From positions 1-7,126 of the forward strand of contig JAOACN010000549.1 of the NCBI GenBank assembly GCA_026417815.1: a stretch of 7,126 bases of DNA, given 5' to 3'. The DNA comes from Chloroflexaceae bacterium (GTDB taxonomy: Bacteria > Chloroflexota > Chloroflexia > Chloroflexales > Chloroflexaceae). Made by a program: the position numbers and the translations under genes. The notes beneath the pieces were generated by a model. The model worked only from the letters and a program-made list of their open reading frames with translations, made no database searches and was not told the DNA's origin. Below are positions 1 through 5,711 of the stretch, piece by piece; position 1 is the first letter of the stretch; every line of letters starts with the position of its first letter.

Positions 1-1167
1 CCCCTGCGCTGGGAGCCAACCCTGGGACTGGTCAAGCGTCCGTTCGCCAGTGACACCTGGGACTTCGAGTACGGACCCACGACCCGCGATCCGAGCACCG
101 GGCAGGCGGCGCCGCGCCACTGGATTGATGAGCAGACCCGCTGGGGCATTTTCCACGGCGACAACACCGGGCTGGCGGAGGCCCTGCGCTCGCTGGCGGC
201 CATGGAGGAGCAGGCGGGCCAGCGCGAACTGGCGGCCCAGCGACGCGCCCTCGCCAATGACATCATGGTGCGCCTGAACCGGTTGAGCTGGAACGGTGCG
301 TTCTACACCCATCATGTCAAACTCGTCCCCTTCGATGTGCCCGGGGTGGACGAAGGGCGGCAATTGAGCCTCTCCAACGCCATCGCTCTCAACCGCGGCG
401 TGCTGACGGTGGAGCAGGGGCGCGCCATACTGGCGGAGTACCAGCGGCGGCTGAACGACCCGGGGCGCACCGCCTTCGCCGAGTGGTACAGCATTGACCC
501 GCCCTTTCCCGCGGGGGCCTTTGGTCTCGCCGGGCGCCTGGGGGAGCGCCCCGGCGAGTACGTCAATGGCGGTGTGATGCCCCTGGTCGGCGGCGAACTG
601 GCGCGGGGCGCCTTTCGCTTCGGCTACGAGTCCTACGGCTTCGATATTCTCTACCGCTACCACGAGTTGATCAGCCGCACCGGTTCGACCTACCTCTGGT
701 ACTACCCCACCGGCGGGGTGGCCCCGGCGAATGAGTTCCTGCCCACCGATGGCTGGGGGTCGAGCGCCATGCTCGGCGCCTTGCTGGAAGGCGCCGCCGG
801 GCTGAGCGACGAAGGGATCGCCTACAACGCCGCCACCATCGGGCCGCGCTGGCTGGCCGCCCCCCGCGACGCGATCACCGACGCCTACGCCTCGGCGCGC
901 TACGCCGCTTCCGATGGCTATGCGGCCTACCGCTGGAGCTACGCGCCCGCGACCGGCGCCGCCGAGGGCCGCATCACCCTGGAGGCCACCGGCTCGGGCG
1001 AGACGCTGCGGGCGCGTGTGCTGCTGCCGCCCCTGGCCCGCGAGGCGCGCGCCGTAACTCTCAACGGCCAGCCCGCGCCCCTGCGCCTGGAGAGCATCGG
1101 CCCCAGCCGTTATGTGGTGGTGGAAGCCCCGGGACCGATTGTGAACGTACAGGTAACCTTCCGCTAA
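1..1167 (+). CDS. Six-hairpin glycosidase-like protein, C-terminal part (5' truncated)
   Basis: The frame is open from the first base and ends at TAA (1165-1167), giving 388 residues with no start in the window; the internal ATG at 202 is not the true start, because the upstream residues continue the same domain. The protein is rich in Trp, Tyr and Gly with alternating helices, as in (alpha/alpha)6-barrel glycosidases. Recognisable stretches are QLSLSNAIALNRG (residues 121-133), AEWYSIDPPFP (160-170), EYVNGGVMPL (186-195) and DGWGSSAMLGALLEG (250-264). The last resembles the final barrel helices of GH78-like and related families. From about residue 285 to the end it turns into a beta-rich segment, like the C-terminal sandwich of such enzymes. 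The likely role is hydrolysis or rearrangement of an oligosaccharide, but substrate and GH family cannot be named and the catalytic acids cannot be assigned. It faces trpB2 convergently. The superfamily is fairly secure; the exact function is not. Confidence 0.65.
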   Translation, partial: PLRWEPTLGLVKRPFASDTWDFEYGPTTRDPSTGQAAPRHWIDEQTRWGIFHGDNTGLAEALRSLAAMEEQAGQRELAAQRRALANDIMVRLNRLSWNGAFYTHHVKLVPFDVPGVDEGRQLSLSNAIALNRGVLTVEQGRAILAEYQRRLNDPGRTAFAEWYSIDPPFPAGAFGLAGRLGERPGEYVNGGVMPLVGGELARGAFRFGYESYGFDILYRYHELISRTGSTYLWYYPTGGVAPANEFLPTDGWGSSAMLGALLEGAAGLSDEGIAYNAATIGPRWLAAPRDAITDAYASARYAASDGYAAYRWSYAPATGAAEGRITLEATGSGETLRARVLLPPLAREARAVTLNGQPAPLRLESIGPSRYVVVEAPGPIVNVQVTFR

Positions 1168-1170
1168 CGG

Positions 1171-1199
1171 GGTCCGGGAGGGCAAGGCTCTCCCGGACC
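1171..1199. terminator. Hairpin between convergent genes, probable bidirectional terminator
   Basis: A 13-bp stem (GGTCCGGGAGGGC with GCTCTCCCGGACC, one G-U pair when read on the + strand) closes a three-base AAG loop. It starts 3 bases after the glycosidase stop and ends 6 bases before the trpB2 stop. No U-tract follows on either strand, so it is not a textbook intrinsic terminator. Position and strength still suggest it ends or protects both transcripts. Confidence 0.6.
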
Positions 1200-1205
1200 G
1201 CCTCA

Positions 1206-2564
1206 CTACCCCACACTGGGCAGCCCGGCCAGGGCCATGGCCACCTCGGCATCGGAATACTCGAAGTCGCGGAGCTTGCCGGCCTGGTAGTCCATGTACG
1301 CCTGCATATCGAAGTGGCCGTAGCCGCAGAGGTTGAAGAGAATGGTGCGGCTGACGCCCTCTTCCTTGCAGCGCAGAGCCTCGCGGATCACCCCGGCGAT
1401 GGCGTGGTTGGCCTCGGGCGCGGGCAGGATGCCCTCGGTGCGGGCGAATTGAATGCCGGCGGCGAAGGTCTCGAGCTGCTGAACGGCAATCGGCTCGATC
1501 TGCCCCAGTTGCACCAGATGGCTCACCAGCGGCGCCATGCCGTGGTAGCGCAGCCCGCCGGCGTGGATGGCGGGCGGCACGAAGGTGCTGCCCAGGGTGT
1601 GCATCTTCACCAGCGGGGTGAGGTGGGCCGTATCGCCGAAGTCGTAGGCGTATTTGCCCCTGGTCAAGGACGGGCAGGCCGCCGGCTCCACGGCCACCGC
1701 GCGCACGGCCCGTTCGCCCCGCAGCGCCGCGCCGATGAAGGGGAAGGCGATGCCGGCGAAGTTGCTGCCGCCGCCGGTGCAGCCGACCACCACGTCGGGG
1801 TAATCGCCGGCCATTTCGAGTTGCGCCAGGGCCTCCTGGCCGATCACCGTCTGGTGGAGCAACACGTGGTTGAGCACGCTGCCCAGGGCATACTTCGTAT
1901 CTTCGCTCTGGGCCGCCACCTCCACCGCCTCACTGATGGCGATGCCGAGGCTGCCGGTGCTGTCGGGATGTTCGGCGAGAATGGCCCGCCCCGCGGCCGT
2001 CTCCTCGCTGGGGCTGGCGACCACGCTGGCGCCGTAGGCCTCCATCAGCGCGCGGCGATAGGGCTTCTGATCGTAGCTGACCCGCACCATGTAGACCTTG
2101 ATCTCCAGGCCGAAGAGCGCCCCGGCAAAGGCCAGCGACGAGCCCCACTGCCCCGCGCCGGTCTCGGTGACGATGCGCCTGACACCCTCCTGCTTATTGT
2201 AGTAGGCCTGGGCAACGGCGGTGTTCGGCTTGTGGCTGCCCGCCGGGCTGACGCCCTCGTACTTGTAGTAGATCTTCGCCGGCGTATCGAGGAGCCGTTC
2301 CAGGCGCCGCGCCCGGAAGAGCGGCGTCGGGCGCCACTGCCGGTAGATCGCCTGCACCTCCTCGGGGATGGCGATGGCCCGTTCGGTGCTGACCTCCTGC
2401 ATAATCAGGGCCATGGGGAAGAGCGGCGCCAGGTCGGCGGGGCCGATGGGTTGACCGGTGCCGGGGTGCAGCACCGGGGGCGGCGGCGCGGGCAGATCGG
2501 CGGCGATGTTGTACCAGGTGGTGGGCATTTGCTCTTCGTTGAGTAGATACTTGACGGTGTCCAT
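1206..2564 (-). CDS. trpB: Tryptophan synthase beta chain, TrpB2 type
   Basis: Pyridoxal-phosphate enzyme that condenses indole with L-serine to give L-tryptophan, the last step of tryptophan synthesis, in the cytoplasm. It has 452 residues, normal for the TrpB2 subfamily and longer than classical TrpB1 (about 400). The PLP lysine is K112 in GSHKPNTA (109-116), with E103 in KYEGVSP as the likely catalytic glutamate. ETGAGQWG (134-141), the phosphate-binding loop GCTGGGSN (261-268), PAPEANHA (381-388) and CGYGHFD (413-419) follow. The N-terminal extension (MDTVKYLLNEEQMPTTWYNI) is TrpB2-like. The ATG at 2564 was chosen because AGGAGGAA lies 10 bases upstream; the frame is open further upstream, but that part is leader RNA. 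No trpA or other trp gene is adjacent, so it is an orphan here. The T-box leader upstream implies induction when tRNA-Trp is uncharged. The family call is secure. Confidence 0.95.
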   Translation of the reverse strand: MDTVKYLLNEEQMPTTWYNIAADLPAPPPPVLHPGTGQPIGPADLAPLFPMALIMQEVSTERAIAIPEEVQAIYRQWRPTPLFRARRLERLLDTPAKIYYKYEGVSPAGSHKPNTAVAQAYYNKQEGVRRIVTETGAGQWGSSLAFAGALFGLEIKVYMVRVSYDQKPYRRALMEAYGASVVASPSEETAAGRAILAEHPDSTGSLGIAISEAVEVAAQSEDTKYALGSVLNHVLLHQTVIGQEALAQLEMAGDYPDVVVGCTGGGSNFAGIAFPFIGAALRGERAVRAVAVEPAACPSLTRGKYAYDFGDTAHLTPLVKMHTLGSTFVPPAIHAGGLRYHGMAPLVSHLVQLGQIEPIAVQQLETFAAGIQFARTEGILPAPEANHAIAGVIREALRCKEEGVSRTILFNLCGYGHFDMQAYMDYQAGKLRDFEYSDAEVAMALAGLPSVG

Positions 2565-2571
2565 CGTTGGT

Positions 2572-2586
2572 GCGTTCCTCCTATCT
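2572..2586 (-). promoter_or_regulatory. Ribosome binding site of trpB2
   Basis: Read on the minus strand, TAGGAGGAACGCACCAACG precedes the ATG at 2564. AGGAGGAA is an almost perfect Shine-Dalgarno sequence about 10 bases from the start. It decides the start in a frame that stays open for about 150 codons upstream. Confidence 0.8.
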
Positions 2587-2591
2587 AAAGT

Positions 2592-2705
2592 GGGGAAACC
2601 GGGTTTCCCCGCGCCCCTACCCGCAGGGGAAACCGCAGGACCGTGCCATCGGGGTCTGCCGGGATGACACTGCGCCCCTACCCACGGGGGCAACCGGGTT
2701 GCCCC
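2592..2705. repeat. Pair of related GGGGNAAC hairpins and GCGCCCCTACCC repeats in the trpB2 leader
   Basis: Two 19-base hairpins, 2592-2610 (GGGGAAACCGGGTTTCCCC) and 2687-2705 (GGGGCAACCGGGTTGCCCC), differ at one position in each arm, and those two changes restore the base pair. GCGCCCCTACCC occurs next to each (from 2610 and from 2672) and continues as a diverged copy (GCAGGGGAAACCG and ACGGGGGCAACCG). They lie in the transcribed stretch between the T-box terminator and the trpB2 ribosome binding site. This looks like a dispersed repeat family inserted after the regulatory element. Its effect on translation or RNA stability is unknown. Confidence 0.6.
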
Positions 2706-2750
2706 GGGCACCCCTGCCCGATGGGTGGCGCAGACGGGCTGCACCCTCCC

Positions 2751-2790
2751 AACAAAAACGCCCCTCGGACCACTGGCGGGTCGAGAGGCG
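2751..2790 (-). terminator. Intrinsic terminator of the tryptophan T-box leader
   Basis: On the minus strand CGCCTCTCGACC (2779-2790) pairs with GGTCCGAGGGGCG (2759-2771) around a seven-base loop, with one bulged G and one G-U pair, followed by TTTTTGTT (2751-2758). The 5' arm at 2783-2790 is also the 3' arm of the antiterminator, so the two structures exclude each other, as T-box switching requires. Confidence 0.9.
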
Positions 2791-3077
2791 ATCGGGGATC
2801 GCGGTGCCACTCTCTCTTCGCGGGCGCTCACGCGCCGCGCGCTCTGCGGGTACTGTCGCCGCGGCCCGTGGGCCCTGGGCGTTCCATACCCCTCGCCCTG
2901 ATAACGGTGGCGTCTCCGGCGGCTCCTACTGGGTGCGGGATTGCCTGTGGCGCAACCCGCGCATCCGTTCGCTCCGCAGCTCCCGGGTCCATTCCACGGC
3001 GCCGTGCGCTCCGGCCTCACACCATCCGCCGGCTCGCTGGGCCGCCGTGCGCCGTGTACTCTTCCCGATCATAGCTG
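2751..3077 (-). ncRNA. T-box leader, tryptophan-specific (tRNA-Trp sensing)
   Basis: Cis-acting leader that binds a tRNA and lets transcription continue when that tRNA is uncharged. Stem I runs from 3077 to 2977: basal CAGCT/AGCTG (3073-3077 with 2977-2981), CGGG/CCCG, then the specifier loop with strands AAGAGTA (3057-3063) and GAATGGA (2988-2994), then an 8-bp helix CACGGCGC/GCGCCGTG (3049-3056 with 2995-3002), and distal CAGCGAGCCGG and TGGTGTGAG motifs typical of the tRNA-elbow platform. The specifier codon after GAA is UGG (2991-2989), tryptophan. The T-box core is GAGAGTGGCACCGCG: GAGAG pairs with CTCTC (2810-2814 with 2783-2787) and GCGATC with GATCGC (2797-2802 with 2788-2793), leaving a TGGCACC bulge (2803-2809). 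The bulge UGGC would pair with GCCA, matching the G discriminator of bacterial tRNA-Trp. The intrinsic terminator follows. Stems II and III between 2815 and 2976 were not resolved. Confidence 0.95.
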
Positions 3078-3091
3078 TTGCGGTATGTATC

Positions 3092-3128
3092 GCGAGGGAG
3101 TATAGCACGCTGGAGGCGGGGGTGTCAA
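3092..3128 (-). promoter_or_regulatory. Sigma-70-type promoter of the trpB2 T-box transcript
   Basis: On the minus strand TTGACA (3123-3128) is a full-consensus -35 box and TATACT (3099-3104) a five-of-six -10 box, 18 bases apart. Transcription would begin near 3092, about 15 bases before T-box stem I. The left direct repeat of the inverted-repeat element begins 6 bases upstream of the -35 box. Confidence 0.8.
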
Positions 3129-3134
3129 ACAATT

Positions 3135-3341
3135 CTGACGCCTGGGGTGCGACGAAACGTTCTGCATGTTCCCCTTCCCCCGGCGGCTGAAGCCGCGGGC
3201 TAACGTCCTGCGAAGCCGGCCTGCGCCAGCTTCAGCAGGCTACGGAGATAGCCTTCGCAAGGCTAGCCGGAGCCTTCAGGCTCCCGGCGGGCCGGTGGAC
3301 CGCGGCGCGTGCAGAGCTTTTCGTCACACCCTGACGCCTGG
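3135..3341. mobile_element. MITE-like element with 21-bp terminal inverted repeats and 11-bp flanking direct repeats
   Basis: The element body is 3146-3330 (185 bp). Its left end (3146-3166, beginning GGTGCGACGAAACG) and right end (3310-3330, ending TTTTCGTCACACC) are inverted repeats matching at 18 of 21 positions. Immediately outside lie identical 11-bp direct repeats CTGACGCCTGG (3135-3145 and 3331-3341), which look like a target-site duplication. The interior holds small hairpins: GCGGC/GCCGC (about 3183-3196), AGCCTT/AAGGCT and GGAGCC/GGCTCC. It carries no credible gene, so if mobile it needs a transposase supplied elsewhere. An alternative is a palindromic dispersed repeat whose flanks are part of the unit. 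Confidence 0.65.
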
Positions 3342-3365
3342 CCGGTTGGAGGGATACGGGGAAAC

Positions 3366-3517
3366 CTGATCAGTCTGTAAAAAAGTGTTTTGTTAAACCT
3401 CCCGCCCCCTCCCCAACCCTCCCCCGCTGGGGGAGGGAGTCCGGCGCCTCCCCCCAACGGGGGGAGGCTGGGAGGGGGGCCAGAAATGCCAGGAAACTTG
3501 CTTTACAGACTACTGAT
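3366..3517. mobile_element. Second MITE-like inverted-repeat element
   Basis: AGTCTGTAAA (3372-3381) and its exact reverse complement TTTACAGACT (3502-3511) bound about 140 bp, with CTGAT as a direct repeat just outside (3366-3370 and 3513-3517). Inside are two strong hairpins: CCCTCCCCC/GGGGGAGGG with a GCT loop (3417-3437) and GCCTCCCCCC/GGGGGGAGGC with an AAC loop (3446-3468). The outer C- and G-rich strands could also pair with each other into one long stem. There is no coding capacity. The 10-bp inverted repeat is exact, but the CTGAT repeat is short and may be chance, or may be part of a longer inverted repeat carrying a 3-bp insertion. Confidence 0.5.
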
Positions 3518-3544
3518 TTCCCCATCAACCGGCCCTGGAACGTG

Positions 3545-3560
3545 AGGAAACCCGTTTCCT
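3545..3560. terminator. Small hairpin just after ribY, possible transcript end
   Basis: AGGAAACCCGTTTCCT forms a 6-7 bp stem 14 bases downstream of the ribY stop on the minus strand. No U-tract follows it on that strand, so termination is only a guess from position. The C-rich hairpins at 3417-3468 could end the transcript instead. Confidence 0.3.
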
Positions 3561-3573
3561 AACCCCCTCCCGC

Positions 3574-4611
3574 CTACCGAATAAACTCGTTCGTAAACGC
3601 ATCGCCCACTTCTACCGGGCTGGCCAGCAACCCGGCGTCGCGCATGAACTGCTCCGTCGCTTTCCAAAGGTCGGCATCGGTGTAGCCCAGCCCTTCAGTG
3701 TTGGTCTTCTCGCTGTACCAGTAGGGCAGGCTCTCCAGGAGCACCTGGCGCTGCAATGCTGAGTCACCCAGATTGGCCTCGGGGATGAAGCCCAGGCTGA
3801 CCTCGAAGGCTTCATCGGGGTTGTCGAGGGTGGCGCGCAGGCCCTTCAGCGTGGCGGTGACAAAGCCCCGCACCACCTCAGGCGCCTCGGCGATGAGGCG
3901 CTCGCTGACGACGATGCCATTCGCGGCCAGGTTGTACACATCGGCGACGCGCAGCACGTCCACCTCGACACCCTGCTGGCGCAGGAGCACCGGCTCGTTC
4001 ATCGCGTAGCCGATGGCCACCGGCACCTTGTCCTCCAGCACTGCCTGGGCCTGGGTAAAGCCAATCTCCTGCACCGCGAAGGCGCCCTCGTCGAGCTGGT
4101 TGGCGTAGCGCAGGGCCAGCAGGCCATAGAAGCTCTCGCCGAAGTTGCCGGGAATGCCGACGGTCTTGCCCTTGAGGTCCTCGGCGCTCTTGAGACCGGT
4201 GCTCGATTTGGCGAAGAAGACAATCGGGAACTGCTGGTAGAGGGTCATGACCGTTTTAACCGGCAGGCCCTGCTGGCGGGCCAGGAGGGTGGAGGTGCCG
4301 GAGGCGGTGGCGAAATCAACGCCGCTCTCGGGCCAGCTCGCCACCCGTTGCACCACGTCGCTCTCAAAGTTGTAGTCGAAGGTTACGTCGAGCCCGGCCT
4401 CGGCGTAGTAGCCCTTTGCCGCGGCCATGTAGTAGGGCGCGAACTGCACGTTGGGAATGTACGACATCGCCAGGGTAACCTTGCGCAGCGCCGGGGCCGA
4501 CGTGGCCGCGGGCGCCGTCGGTTCGGCCGGCGTGGCCGCGGGCGCCGCCGGTTGCCCGCAGGCGGCGAGGAGCGCGGCCAGGGTGAGGATTAGATAGAGA
4601 CGCTTGAGCAT
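3574..4611 (-). CDS. ribY: Flavin ABC transporter substrate-binding lipoprotein (RibY-type, NMT1/THI5 family)
   Basis: Predicted extracytoplasmic receptor that captures riboflavin or a precursor and delivers it to RibX. It has 345 residues. Residues 1-17 are a lipoprotein signal peptide (positive MLKR, then a Leu/Ala core) ending in the lipobox LAAC, with C18 as the lipid anchor. An Ala/Pro/Thr-rich linker runs to about residue 41. The NMT1/THI5-like periplasmic-binding fold follows: VTLAMSYIPNVQFAPYYMAAAKGYYAEAG is the family's N-terminal signature (45-73), and DLKGKTVGIPG (145-155) and GYAMNEPVLL (201-210) are typical. By sequence alone this family also covers thiamine-pyrimidine and sulfonate or nitrate receptors. 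The flavin call rests on the FMN riboswitch heading the operon. The ATG at 4611 is preceded only by a weak GAGAGA, so translation may be modest. It lies 125 bases after ribX, separated by two hairpins. Confidence 0.85.
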   Translation of the reverse strand: MLKRLYLILTLAALLAACGQPAAPAATPAEPTAPAATSAPALRKVTLAMSYIPNVQFAPYYMAAAKGYYAEAGLDVTFDYNFESDVVQRVASWPESGVDFATASGTSTLLARQQGLPVKTVMTLYQQFPIVFFAKSSTGLKSAEDLKGKTVGIPGNFGESFYGLLALRYANQLDEGAFAVQEIGFTQAQAVLEDKVPVAIGYAMNEPVLLRQQGVEVDVLRVADVYNLAANGIVVSERLIAEAPEVVRGFVTATLKGLRATLDNPDEAFEVSLGFIPEANLGDSALQRQVLLESLPYWYSEKTNTEGLGYTDADLWKATEQFMRDAGLLASPVEVGDAFTNEFIR

Positions 4612-4632
4612 GGCAGTTCTCTCGTGCGGGGG

Positions 4633-4716
4633 GGCCGAAGCATTGGCTACGCCAATGCTTCGGCCTTACATTGGCGATCGTTGGGCCGGAGCACCGGCAC
4701 AGCCGGTGCTCCGGCC
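4633..4716. repeat. Two covarying 33-nt hairpins between ribX and ribY
   Basis: Hairpin 1 (4633-4665) is GGCCGAAGCATTGGC, loop TAC, then its exact complement arm. Hairpin 2 (4684-4716) is GGCCGGAGCACCGGC, loop ACA, then its exact complement arm. Both have perfect 15-bp stems and are followed by TTAC on the + strand. The stems differ at three positions, each matched by the compensating change in the other arm. They lie in the ribX-ribY transcript and could stabilise ribX RNA or reduce read-through to ribY. They resemble REP-type dispersed units. Confidence 0.8.
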
Positions 4717-4736
4717 TTACCGGTCGACGGCGCTCC

Positions 4737-5561
4737 TCACGACCCCATCTCCCACCGCACCAGGGTCCGTTCGAGGAGCGACGCGGCGAGGTAGAGGCAC
4801 AGGGTGATGGTGGCGAGGGTGATCAGGGCCACGAAGATCAGCGGCGTATCGAAGAGACCGCGGGCGATGTTGATCAGCGCGCCCAGGCCCTCGCGCCCGG
4901 CGACGAACTCGCCGACCACCGCCCCGGTAGTGGCCAGGGCCAGCCCGGTGCGGACGCCGCCGAAGAGCACCGGCAGGCTGAGGGGCGCCTCGACGTGGCG
5001 CAGCATCTGCCAGCGGCTCGCCCCGCTGATCAGGGCCATTTCGCGCAACTCGCGGGGAATGGAGCGCAGCGCCACGATGGTGCTGATCAGCACCGGCAGG
5101 AAGGTGATCAGCGCGGCGATCAGCAACTTGCCCGTCAGCCCCGGGCCGAACCAGAGGATGATCAAGGGCGCCACGGCCACCACCGGAATGGCCTGGCTGG
5201 CCGCCAGCACGGGGGCCGTGGCCCGCTCCAGCCAGGGCAGGTGCGCCAGGACGTACCCCAGGCCCAGCCCGACGACCAGGGCCAGGCCAAAGCCTCCCAG
5301 GGCCACCAGCAGCGTTGCCGCAGTGTGCTTCCAGAGGAGGCCGCTCTGCGCCGCCGCCGCGAAGCGTTCGGCGACCAGGGTCGGACCGGGCAGAATGAAG
5401 GGGCGGTAGCCCCCCAGGCTGACCAGCGCCTGCCACAGCAGCAGCAGGCCCATGATCGCCGCGGGCAGCCCGGCCCACTGCAAGCCGCCCAGGGCCACCC
5501 ACGGCGCGCGCGCCGCCCGCGGCGCTCCGATCTCCCGCTGCATCGGTAACGTTTGCTGCAT
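4737..5561 (-). CDS. ribX: Flavin ABC transporter permease (RibX-type, BPD_transp_1 family)
   Basis: Predicted inner-membrane subunit of a riboflavin or flavin-precursor importer. It has 274 residues, usual for this permease family. Hydrophobic segments fall at about 30-48, 82-106, 117-137, 144-165, 196-217 and 240-264. The cytoplasmic EAA loop that docks the ATPase is EMALISGASRWQMLRHVEAP (174-193), with the usual Gly (180) and the closing LP (196-197). The start at 5561 was chosen because GGGAGGG lies about 6 bases upstream and because the riboswitch terminator sits in the longer open frame, so that part must be leader. The gene follows the FMN riboswitch directly and precedes ribY. No ATPase of the SsuB/TauB type is in the operon, so the energising subunit must be encoded elsewhere or shared. 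Without the riboswitch, a thiamine-precursor or sulfonate permease would be an equal guess. Confidence 0.87.
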   Translation of the reverse strand: MQQTLPMQREIGAPRAARAPWVALGGLQWAGLPAAIMGLLLLWQALVSLGGYRPFILPGPTLVAERFAAAAQSGLLWKHTAATLLVALGGFGLALVVGLGLGYVLAHLPWLERATAPVLAASQAIPVVAVAPLIILWFGPGLTGKLLIAALITFLPVLISTIVALRSIPRELREMALISGASRWQMLRHVEAPLSLPVLFGGVRTGLALATTGAVVGEFVAGREGLGALINIARGLFDTPLIFVALITLATITLCLYLAASLLERTLVRWEMGS

Positions 5562-5573
5562 GCCCACCCTCCC
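5562..5573 (-). promoter_or_regulatory. Ribosome binding site of ribX, directly after the riboswitch terminator
   Basis: On the minus strand TTGGGAGGGTGGGC precedes the ATG at 5561, with GGAGG about 6-7 bases from the start. It begins straight after the terminator U-tract. Most of this motif (TGTTGGGAGGGTG) also follows the T-box terminator upstream of trpB2. Confidence 0.7.
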
Positions 5574-5609
5574 AACAGAAAGCCCCGCTGTGCACGAGCA
5601 CACCGGGGC
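5574..5609 (-). terminator. Intrinsic terminator of the FMN riboswitch
   Basis: On the minus strand GCCCCGGTGTGC (5598-5609) pairs with GCACAGCGGGGC (5582-5593) around TCGT, with one internal mismatch, followed by TTTCTGTT. The 5' arm can also pair with aptamer segments: CTGCCCCG (5604-5611) with CGGGGCAG (5817-5824), or GCCCCGG (5603-5609) with CCGGGGC (5743-5749). Either would act as antiterminator when FMN is absent. Which one is used is inferred, not shown. Confidence 0.8.
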
Positions 5610-5711
5610 AGAACTAACCAGACAGCGCATAACGGCACGGAACGCCGTATGCACCGGATCACAGCATGCGCGAACGAGCGCCAGCTCTATCGCGCGCCGC
5701 TGCGTCGTCTG

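Noticed and set aside
1314..2546. 410-codon open frame on the + strand opposite trpB2
   Set aside because: It mirrors a clearly real TrpB2 gene. Its composition (His, Gly, Arg, Ala rich, no domain pattern) is what high-GC antisense frames give, and it has no ribosome binding site of note.
2565..3020. N-terminal extension of TrpB2 in the same open frame
   Set aside because: The frame stays open only because the DNA is GC-rich. This stretch is the T-box leader, terminator and repeats, and the Shine-Dalgarno sequence and family alignment both favour 2564.
3166..3457. Short open frames within the inverted-repeat elements
   Set aside because: They run across hairpins and terminal repeats, lack ribosome binding sites, and look like random GC-rich translation rather than a transposase.
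3183..3468. CRISPR-like array of short repeats
   Set aside because: The hairpins differ from one another, and there are no regular spacers or identical direct repeats at constant spacing.
4671..5549. Long + strand open frame opposite ribX
   Set aside because: It is a Gln, Asp, Arg and His rich shadow of the membrane permease with no recognisable domain.
5562..5654. Upstream start for ribX giving 305 residues
   Set aside because: That segment contains the riboswitch terminator hairpin and U-tract. The start at 5561 has a good ribosome binding site.
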